Shown one piece after another: positions 16,895-24,900 of a stretch of 64,000 nt of DNA. Origin of the DNA: Myroides oncorhynchi (GTDB taxonomy: Bacteria; Bacteroidota; Bacteroidia; Flavobacteriales; Flavobacteriaceae); the NCBI RefSeq assembly GCF_020905415.1, contig NZ_JAJJMP010000001.1, positions 3,483,501 through 3,547,500 of the forward strand, in the 5' to 3' direction. The notes beneath the pieces are model-generated. The model saw nothing but the letters and a program-made list of their open reading frames with translations. It had not been told where the DNA came from and made no database searches. Position 1 is the first letter of the stretch. Every line of letters starts with the position of its first letter. Made by a program: the position numbers and the translations under genes.

Positions 16895-17659
16895 ATGAAA
16901 AACACAGAATTAACTAATAGATATAGCACAATCGCATCATGGGTATATCACATAGATAAACCTATCGGAAGGTCATTCGGAGATGTAGAATATTACTTGG
17001 AACGATTAAAAAACTGTAACGGAACAATATTAGAGCCTGCTACTGGTAATGGAAGAATACTAATTCCTCTATTAGAAAGAGGGTTACAAGTAGAAGGTTT
17101 TGACGCGTCATTAGAAATGCTATCTTACTGTAAACAAGAATGCGAAACTCGTAAACTTAAAACTGTTATCAAACAAGAAATGTTTAATAACTTTAGTTAT
17201 TCTGAGCCATTTGAAGCAATTATAATCCCTGCAGGATCTTTTCAACTCATCACCGATACTGATGAAGCAATAGAGGTATTAAAACGTTTTAAATTAGCTC
17301 TAAAGGAAGGTGGTAGATTAATAATAGACTTATCTCCAATCTCTGCATTAGCTGAAAGGCCTATGTTAGCGAGACAATGGAATGTCGATAATGGAATGCT
17401 TACATTAACAGAATCTAGAGTAGAAACCTCTTATCTTAAACAGACCACTCTTTCTCAACTTAGATATGAGCATTGGGATAATGAGAAAGGATTAATTAAC
17501 TCCGAAATAGATTTGTTCTCTCTGCGTTTTTGGGGAGTTAAAGAGTTTGAATTAGCCTTGATAGCAGTTGGTTTTACTGATATAACGATTAGCAGTAATT
17601 ATAATTATCTAGAAGAACCGAATACAGAAACTCATACTTTGACTTTCGAAACGAGGTAA
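16895..17659 (+). CDS. Class I SAM-dependent methyltransferase
   Basis: A 254-residue soluble protein. SAM-binding motif I is L-E-P-A-T-G-N-G-R (46-54), followed by the acidic end of strand 2 (V-E-G-F-D-A-S-L-E-M-L). Motif IV-like sequence is F-E-A-I-I-I-P-A-G-S-F and post-motif sequence L-K-E-G-G-R-L-I-I-D-L. The fold and length match the Methyltransf_25 group of small-molecule methyltransferases. The substrate is not evident. It is monocistronic and divergent from the ABC-F gene, sharing its regulatory region. Confidence 0.82.
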   Translation: MKNTELTNRYSTIASWVYHIDKPIGRSFGDVEYYLERLKNCNGTILEPATGNGRILIPLLERGLQVEGFDASLEMLSYCKQECETRKLKTVIKQEMFNNFSYSEPFEAIIIPAGSFQLITDTDEAIEVLKRFKLALKEGGRLIIDLSPISALAERPMLARQWNVDNGMLTLTESRVETSYLKQTTLSQLRYEHWDNEKGLINSEIDLFSLRFWGVKEFELALIAVGFTDITISSNYNYLEEPNTETHTLTFETR

Positions 17660-17663
17660 TACA

Positions 17664-17694
17664 AAAAACAGGGAGCACAAACTCCCTGTTTATA
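17664..17694. terminator. Bidirectional terminator between convergent genes
   Basis: AACAGGGAG / CTCCCTGTT, a 9-bp stem with a CACAAA loop and flanking A/T runs, lies between the methyltransferase gene and the DUF2157 operon. Confidence 0.75.
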
Positions 17695-17718
17695 TCAAAT
17701 GCCGTAAGCAAATAATTC

Positions 17719-18324
17719 CTAATTAATTAGCTTGCGATCTTTATCATACATCCCGATAAGCACGCTATTCCCTTGCTCATCTACACGTAGTCCACCATAC
17801 TTTGCTTGTTCATATTTTTTGGCTTCTCCCTCTTGAAAGAAGAAACTCTCCGCACCGATATTAAATCTCCAACCTTGATAGTTAAAGTACTTAATATAGA
17901 TTTGGTTCTCTTTCTTCTTTCCCATTTCATTCATCATCATCACCATACTTCCTACATTATCCTTATCTAAAGATAATAAGACGTAACCGCGCTTATTTAG
18001 TTCTGCTTTCTCTACAGCCTCTTGGATATCCTGCTGTGCTCTTAAGACGTTCTCCTCTACCTCACTAACTGCGATACTATCATTAAGCGCAGGAACTATA
18101 GTATCTACTATCACCTGATCAAATGCACGGGTCTGATTAGATATCGCATAATTTAAGATCATATAATCCCCCTGTATAAGTGATCTAGGATCTACAGGTG
18201 CTAGTTCTAAAAGAACTAATTGACCTTCCTTAATGGTATTTTCTTTTTGTAAGACTGCCCTAACAAAGAAGATTCCTATCAATACGAAAACACTTAGTAT
18301 TATACTATTCTTAGACTTTATCAT
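17719..18324 (-). CDS. GDYXXLXY-domain membrane-anchored protein
   Basis: A 201-residue protein with one N-terminal membrane anchor (about 8-24). The family signature is P-V-D-P-R-S-L-I-Q-G-D-Y-M-I-L-N-Y (43-59). The family is defined by that motif and has no established biochemical role. It regularly travels with DUF2157 and DUF4401 membrane proteins, as it does here, where its start overlaps the DUF4401 gene by 14 bp. A joint envelope function for the three is inferred from this conserved linkage. Confidence 0.85.
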   Translation of the reverse strand: MIKSKNSIILSVFVLIGIFFVRAVLQKENTIKEGQLVLLELAPVDPRSLIQGDYMILNYAISNQTRAFDQVIVDTIVPALNDSIAVSEVEENVLRAQQDIQEAVEKAELNKRGYVLLSLDKDNVGSMVMMMNEMGKKKENQIYIKYFNYQGWRFNIGAESFFFQEGEAKKYEQAKYGGLRVDEQGNSVLIGMYDKDRKLIN

Positions 18325-19381
18325 ATCCCTCTCCTTTCTTTTGAATTAAATAATACACTCCTAAAAACAGACCTCCTACTATCATCATCGAGATAGATTT
18401 TTCTAATAAGGTAAGTCCTAAATCATAGTAAAACATCCCCATAGCCCATATAAATGTAGCAATACTCAAGGCAATACCTGCCTTAAACTGCTGCTTAAAA
18501 CTCCATAGCAAAAATAAGAATGCGATACCAAAAGCAGGGTAATTAAAGGCTATCAACACAGTAAATAATACTGAAAACAGATACACTATAATCTTCGTAT
18601 TTAACTGTGCAACCTTCATTTTATCTAATAACAAATACACTGTAGCAAGTATTAACCCTAATATTACAAGTAGTAAAAATACGCGAACTGCGCTATACTC
18701 ACTAAAATAGTAGTATCCATAATCTTCTGTAGATGCTATAATTCCCATCACTAAGATATAGCAAAAGAACGCCGTAAATACAGGCAAATATCGTTCTCTC
18801 AGGATGCTATTCTGCGTTCTAATCTGTTGCTCGTGCCAAAATAGGTATACTGCAAATAGCAGTACAAAAGCTAAATAGATATAATAGAAGTTCTCTATAT
18901 GTAAGCTAAACATTATAACGTGTATTGAGATTAGCACACCTAATGTACTTAAAAAACTAATAATCTGATTATTATATACACATAGCGTTATAATAGAAGT
19001 CGCTAAGGCAATATAACCTCCTATATTACTATCTCCTGTGAGTCCATAGATCAAGAAAGAATGTCCTATGATATAGAGTGATACGGCTATACTATCTGTA
19101 ATAGCGCTATCCTTACTGCGATTAAAGAAGAATGCGCCTACTAAAAAGGCAATTCCAATACCTGTTAACACAGCTTGATTTCGGAATAAATCAGCAGATA
19201 TCAAGGCTATAAATCCGATGAATAAACCTAATCCTAGTAAACTTCCTAATACTGATACCACTCTTATGATAATCGACTTTAGCGCTCCCTTATCTGTTGC
19301 CTCAGTTAAAGACTCGTGGTTTATCTCTACTCCACTCTGTTCTAACGAAGAGACTAAGGTTTTAAAATTACTCTTGCTCAT
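18311..19381 (-). CDS. DUF4401 polytopic membrane protein
   Basis: A 356-residue protein with about ten hydrophobic helices after a 40-residue polar N-terminus (S-N-F-K-T-L-V-S-S-L-E-Q-S-G-V). The dense series of transmembrane segments, tyrosine-rich loops and position between DUF2157 and GDYXXLXY genes identify it as the DUF4401 partner. It overlaps both neighbours by 14 bp, so the three are tightly co-translated. The biochemical function of the family is unknown. Confidence 0.8.
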   Translation of the reverse strand: MSKSNFKTLVSSLEQSGVEINHESLTEATDKGALKSIIIRVVSVLGSLLGLGLFIGFIALISADLFRNQAVLTGIGIAFLVGAFFFNRSKDSAITDSIAVSLYIIGHSFLIYGLTGDSNIGGYIALATSIITLCVYNNQIISFLSTLGVLISIHVIMFSLHIENFYYIYLAFVLLFAVYLFWHEQQIRTQNSILRERYLPVFTAFFCYILVMGIIASTEDYGYYYFSEYSAVRVFLLLVILGLILATVYLLLDKMKVAQLNTKIIVYLFSVLFTVLIAFNYPAFGIAFLFLLWSFKQQFKAGIALSIATFIWAMGMFYYDLGLTLLEKSISMMIVGGLFLGVYYLIQKKGEGYDKV

Positions 19382-20351
19382 TGTTCCAAAGTTTTTTCTG
19401 ATTCATAATAAGTTTTACGATAGCGAATGTTCCTCCGATGGTGTAAAGTGCATATAGTAATAATGCTCCTACATTAAAATCAGCAATCTTAATTAGTACA
19501 GCAAATACAATAGCAAACAAGGCTAAATAGATATAACTAAACACTAATAAGTCCTTCGTCTTTCTACCCCATAAGAAACTTCCCACTAGCCAAAGTATAG
19601 AAACTATTACTAAGTAATATAATCCTGATATATCTGCTTTGATATACTGATCTGTGCTTAAAAAGATATACATAACCACTCCGGCAGTAGCAAGTGCAAT
19701 ACTAGCGAATGTAACTAATGCGGTATAATATCTAGCCACTGTATAGTTAAAGAACTTCCCTAATATAACAGGTATTACATAAAGCGCTATGTTTAACAGT
19801 AACATAAATAATACGCTAAAGAACAGTTCGTCTTCTTCTCTTAATTGTGTGTAATACAGTATTAAAGTGGTATTCACTAATACAGCATAAAACAACCAAT
19901 GTGCTGAGAATTTATTCAATAGTGTCCACGGCGTAACTGCCAAGCCCCACATAAAGAACAAGTCATAGGCGTTAGCGCCCGTTTGATAAACTTGTCCAAA
20001 TACGGCAAATAACACACCTACTAATACACTTGCACTAAGTAAGCTTATCTGTTTAATCAACGTACTAAACTTAGGATATACTGATCCTCCTATGCATATC
20101 GCTAGAAGCCCAAAAACAAGTAAGAACTTGATGTTTTTATCTAGGTCAGCCCAATTATAAGCAAAGAAAAACACAATCCCCGAAACAAATAATCCAGCGC
20201 CTAGTATTAAGGTGAAGTACTTAGTGAATTTCTGCCAGTCTGTTAGATTAGCATAACTCTTCTGCTCTAAGAGCTCCCTAAGCTGTATATCTGAAAGCGA
20301 ACTGTGCTCTTTTAAGAGATATAAGTCACCCTTATCTATTTTTTCTTTCAT
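19368..20351 (-). CDS. DUF2157 polytopic membrane protein
   Basis: A 327-residue protein with a cytoplasmic N-terminal region (about 1-45, L-K-E-H-S-S-L-S-D-I-Q-L-R-E-L-L). Then come about ten membrane segments, with the family-typical F-A-Y-N-W-A-D-L and F-G-Q-V-Y-Q-T-G-A-N-A-Y-D-L-F stretches. It is the first gene of the three-gene operon DUF2157-DUF4401-GDYXXLXY. Transport or sensing at the inner membrane has been suggested for such clusters only by context. Confidence 0.82.
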   Translation of the reverse strand: MKEKIDKGDLYLLKEHSSLSDIQLRELLEQKSYANLTDWQKFTKYFTLILGAGLFVSGIVFFFAYNWADLDKNIKFLLVFGLLAICIGGSVYPKFSTLIKQISLLSASVLVGVLFAVFGQVYQTGANAYDLFFMWGLAVTPWTLLNKFSAHWLFYAVLVNTTLILYYTQLREEDELFFSVLFMLLLNIALYVIPVILGKFFNYTVARYYTALVTFASIALATAGVVMYIFLSTDQYIKADISGLYYLVIVSILWLVGSFLWGRKTKDLLVFSYIYLALFAIVFAVLIKIADFNVGALLLYALYTIGGTFAIVKLIMNQKKLWNNEQE

Positions 20352-20453
20352 AGAATTTTTGTCAAACGTAATAAAAAAATTGCTTAGAAATGATAATCTG
20401 TTAAAATTAGATCTATTTTATTTGCACTTCTTTTAGACTTTATTTTTTGTAAT

Positions 20454-20461
20454 TACTTTTG
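20454..20461 (+). promoter_or_regulatory. -7 element for the beta-lactamase gene
   Basis: TACTTTTG matches TAnnTTTG and ends 23 bp before the start codon at 20485. Confidence 0.4.
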
Positions 20462-20484
20462 TACCTTATTTTAAAAAGCTTTTA

Positions 20485-21366
20485 ATGAGACTATTATTCT
20501 TACTATGTCTACTGTCTATTTCTTCTATAACATTTGGACAAAATCAAAAATTAAAACAACAAATAGAGTCAATTCTACAGCATAAAAAAGCAACTGTAGG
20601 TATTGCTATCATTTATGATGGAAAAGATACACTGACCTTTAATAATGATCATAAATACCCTACTATGAGTGTTTATAAATTCTTTCAAGCCTTAACTATC
20701 TTGGATTATATGGATAAACACAATATTGAATTAAACACTCCGATGTTTATTAAGAAAGAGGATTTAAAAGAAGGTACCTATAGTCCGCTTAGAGATAAAT
20801 GCCCTATGGGAGACTTTAATATACCTATCGGGGAATTAATACAGTATACCGCTTCTCACAGTGATAATAATATCTCTAACTTGTTTTTCAGTAGCCTAAT
20901 AGGTCCTAAGATGACAGACTTATACTATAGAAGCCTTGGGATTAAGGAGTTTGAGATTATCTCTAGTGAAGAGGAAATGAGTCTAGACTTCAACAACCAA
21001 TATGACAACTGGATTACCCCGCTTGAAGCAACAAGAATACTAGAGTTATTTCACCGAAAAGAATTATTATCTCCTGAGTATAAAGTATTCTTACAACAAG
21101 CAATGATAGATACTAAGTCTGGACTAGATAAAGTTAAAGCTTTACTTCCTAAAAACACAGTTGTGGTTCATAAAACAGGGATGTCATTTAGAAACGACAA
21201 GGGATTAAGAGCTGCGGATAATGACTTAGCACTTGTCTATCTTCCTAATGGAAAACAGTTCTCCATAGCTGTTCTAGTAAAAGATTCACTAGAAGATGAT
21301 AAAACAAATGCTTCCATCATAGCACAAGTAGCCAAAGCAGCTTACGACTATTATAGTAAACAGTAA
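20485..21366 (+). CDS. bla: Class A beta-lactamase (subclass A2-like)
   Basis: A 293-residue periplasmic serine hydrolase with signal peptide (about 1-19). The active-site set is complete: S62-V-Y-K65 (S-x-x-K), S126-D-N128, a glutamate in S-E-E-E-M (about E162, the Glu166 equivalent) and K230-T-G232. The segments Y-D-N-W-I-T-P and E-E-E-M-S resemble the Bacteroidetes-associated CfxA/CblA and VEB/PER group rather than TEM/SHV enzymes. It should hydrolyse penicillins and possibly cephalosporins; the spectrum cannot be read from sequence. It is a stand-alone gene with its own -7 element and terminator and no mobile element adjacent, which suggests a resident chromosomal gene. Confidence 0.9.
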   Translation: MRLLFLLCLLSISSITFGQNQKLKQQIESILQHKKATVGIAIIYDGKDTLTFNNDHKYPTMSVYKFFQALTILDYMDKHNIELNTPMFIKKEDLKEGTYSPLRDKCPMGDFNIPIGELIQYTASHSDNNISNLFFSSLIGPKMTDLYYRSLGIKEFEIISSEEEMSLDFNNQYDNWITPLEATRILELFHRKELLSPEYKVFLQQAMIDTKSGLDKVKALLPKNTVVVHKTGMSFRNDKGLRAADNDLALVYLPNGKQFSIAVLVKDSLEDDKTNASIIAQVAKAAYDYYSKQ

Positions 21367-21375
21367 ATTATACAA

Positions 21376-21411
21376 AAAAAAAGCACAGTTCTTATAAAAC
21401 TGTGCTTTTTT
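21376..21411. terminator. Bidirectional terminator between bla and bcp
   Basis: AAAAAGCACAGTT / AACTGTGCTTTTT forms a 13-bp perfect stem with a 7-nt loop between two convergent genes. Confidence 0.85.
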
Positions 21412-21421
21412 GTACCTTATT

Positions 21422-21880
21422 TTATGCTTTCTCTAATATCTGAGCTGCGTGATCTTTAGTCTTTACTTTACTAATCACATCGCTGATAATTCCCTCTTCG
21501 TTGATCACGAAAGTCATTCTGTGGATACCATCATATGTACGCCCCATAAACTTCTTAGGTCCCCATACTCCGAAAGCATTTAGTACCTCTTTCTCTTCAT
21601 CTACTAATAGCGGAAAAGGAAGGTTATTCTTATCGATAAACTTCTGTTGTCTAGCTGCTGAATCTGCGCTGACACCTAGTAGTTCAAAACCCTTAGCTTT
21701 TAACTCAGCGTAGTTATCACGTAAGTTACACGCTTCCCACGTACATCCTGGCGTACTTGCTTTAGGATAAAAGAATACCACTAATTTCTTTCCTTTATAA
21801 TCACTTAATTGGTGTATATTACCTGCTTGATCTAATGCTTTAAACGCTGGGGCTGGTTGCCCTATTTCTAATGTCTTCAT
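21422..21880 (-). CDS. bcp: Thioredoxin-dependent thiol peroxidase (BCP-type peroxiredoxin)
   Basis: A 152-residue cytosolic peroxiredoxin. The peroxidatic cysteine is in S-T-P-G-C-T-W-E-A-C (Cys46), with a second cysteine at 51, the usual resolving position in BCP. F-F-Y-P-K precedes the motif, and the downstream R (G-I-H-R-M-T-F-V-I) is in the expected place. It reduces hydrogen peroxide and organic hydroperoxides using thioredoxin. Its length is standard. It has its own promoter region and shares a terminator with bla. Confidence 0.92.
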   Translation of the reverse strand: MKTLEIGQPAPAFKALDQAGNIHQLSDYKGKKLVVFFYPKASTPGCTWEACNLRDNYAELKAKGFELLGVSADSAARQQKFIDKNNLPFPLLVDEEKEVLNAFGVWGPKKFMGRTYDGIHRMTFVINEEGIISDVISKVKTKDHAAQILEKA

Positions 21881-21966
21881 CTTCTTTCTATTTTACGATT
21901 ATAACAAAAATAGGAGAATTTATAAGAACTATCAAGGTTTACCTATAAACTCTCTCTATCATAAGA

Positions 21967-24900
21967 TTACTCTTTCAGGACTATCTTATCGAACTGATAA
22001 ATAATCTTGTCCTCTACTAGCATCTTTTTAATCACATGTTGAATCACTTGATCCATCTGACTACCTAGCTTACTAAAGTCAAATGCTTTACCGATAGCCT
22101 TTGTTAGATCTTCGTGTGGCACACTAAAGTTGCTCTTCAGCAATTCTATAATAGCCAATTCTATCTCTTCAGGGCTGATATCTTCTATATTTCTCTTCTC
22201 GATAGTGTTATCTCTATAATGTGTCAATCCACGTTTATAGACTTCTTCATTCCAATAAAACTCTTGATATGAAGGAACGCTAACTGTATTAGGTACAGCA
22301 TTTACTAATTCCACGAAATAAGCTTGTAATTTACTGCTCGTTCTAGAGATACTCCACGCATTCATAATCTTCTTAAATAGATACGATTGGCTAATGGGCC
22401 CCTCTATCTGAATAAGATCATACATCTGATTCTGTATCATATTTCGATTACTCATTTCATAGATAGCCTCAGGATTAGCCTCAACCACCGTTTGTAAAGC
22501 AACACGATTATAAGCTTTTTGATTAGAGATAATTCCCGTATCAGTAATCTCAACCAAGTGCTTATGAATAAAATCATTAGGATTAATACTCACTACTGGC
22601 TCTACTGCGTTAGTATAAAGATTATCTATCTTCTCCTTAAGATCCTTGATAATTAATTCTTTATTCTTAAACCAATCGATTGTCCATATGCGGTAAATAT
22701 CCCATCCTAATCCTTTTAATACCCCTGGTATTAATAGCTCTCTATCATTAGTGGTTTTGACATTATAGTAGTTTAATCCATCCACTAATATCCCGACGAT
22801 ATATTGATTAGGATTATTCTTATCCACTACCCCTATATCTAAGCGGTAACCGGAAGTACCTATGTTCATCTTCACCTCTAGACCATTGGCATTTAGGTAT
22901 TTCGCGATGGACTGAATTAACTTGTCATTCTTTCTTACTTCTTCTGATTCGACAAGATTTACATACCCTTTCTCTGCAAATTCTAAGAAGTTCTTCAATC
23001 CTTTAACTCCTTCAGAATTAGTACGTCTTAGATCTATCTGATCTCCTTTAATAGAAGAGAATATCTTCATTTCATAGCGCGCTCTAGTCACAGCTACATT
23101 CAGACGACGCCATCCTCCATCTCTATTTAAAGGACCGAAGTTCATTGACACTTTACCTTCTTCATCAGGTCCATACCCAATAGAAAATAAGATAATATCA
23201 CGCTCATCCCCCTGTACATTCTCAAGGTTCTTGATAAATAAGGTCTCAGAAGCTCCTAACATCTTCTCCTCTACTGTCGGATTACTCTTAAGCATATCTG
23301 TTAGCATATCTTCTATCAAGGTCTGCTGCGTTTGACTAAATGTAACCACTCCTAATGTTTTAGGGTTAGGCTGTTCGTAGTGAAGTTTGATGTATTGAAT
23401 AATTGCTTTAGCTTCTAATTTATTTGTACGTGATTTCCCTTTCTCATAGACTCCATCTGCTATAAACTCGAACGTTACTTTTCGGTCTAAATCATCTTTA
23501 GACGGGAACGTCAACAACTTGTTATCATAGAAGTTAGCATTACTAAATGAGATCAAACTCTCGTGCTTACTTCTATAGTGTCTTAACAGATACTTAGAAG
23601 GTAATGATAATGCTAAACAGTCATCTAGGATACTCTCAAGATCCTCTAACTCTAAGTTGTCTTCATCTATTTTATTAGACGCAAAGAAAGTAGTCGGTGG
23701 CATCTGCTTAGGATCCCCTACTATTATCGCTTGTTTTGCTCTAGCTAATGCACTAATAGCCTCTGCGGTTGGCAACTGAGATGCCTCATCAAAGATCACC
23801 AAATCAAAGTGATCTGTACTCACATTAAAGTACTGTGCCACAGAGATAGGGCTCATTAGCATACACGGTTTTAAGCGTGGTAGTAAGTTAGGCATTTGAT
23901 CAAAGAGCTTTCTCAAGCTCATTCCCCTACCTCTACTGCGTATAGCACGTTTAAGCATCCCTAGCTCTGAATTCTGAATGAACTCATTAGATGAGCGAGG
24001 AATACGACTACTAAGTTTCAGAATTAACTGACTCTTATTAAGTTCTGTATACTCGTTATGTATATCTTGATACTGTTTGATCAGCGTCTCGTATATTTTT
24101 GAATCAAAACCACTTAAGGCAAATGAATGACTTACTGTCTGTATAAACAGATTAATGTGTAAGATACGCTCTAGGTCATTAGACAAATTATCTTTATCGA
24201 TAACACCGTTTTCTAACAACTTAATAAACCACTCTAGATCAATAGCTATCCCCTCGCGTCTATAAACATTATAATTAATCCAATCACTTAGTTTATCTAG
24301 GTTCGCTAAAATAGTATCTACTTCACTACTTAAAGGCGCCGAAGTAGAATTAGTAATTTCTTGAATACCTTGGTACTTAACAGTAAAGGTTTTTAAGAAT
24401 GTCAGAATCTCCGAAACTCCTCTTCTAACATTTGTGTTTTTATAGAAGTGTAATAACCAAGTATCAATACCTGTGAAGCCACACTGATGTGATAAAGAAG
24501 AAATAAGGCTAAGATTGTCTAATTCTTTATATATCGTCTCTATATCTAGATTGTTATTTGAATAATAGACATTAGATAGCTTATTTACATCCTTGTAAAT
24601 AGCATTCTCACAGTTCTGTTTGATTTTTTTATACTCTTCAGCTTGCGCAAATAACTGTTCTATATCAGCAGTTTCACTCACCTTTAACTTAGCATATCCG
24701 TTTAAGAATGACTTGACTTTTCTCTGTTTTAACCATTTAGGTAAGAACCATTGGTGCTTAGAAATATTCCACTGTTGTTCATAGAGAGACAAATCTATCT
24801 CTAATATTTTCTTATTAAACTGACGTCCTATAACTTCCTCTATCTTAATTCTTCTTTGTTGTAATTCTGCCCACTTATTCAGTAAGTTAAACTGATTCTC

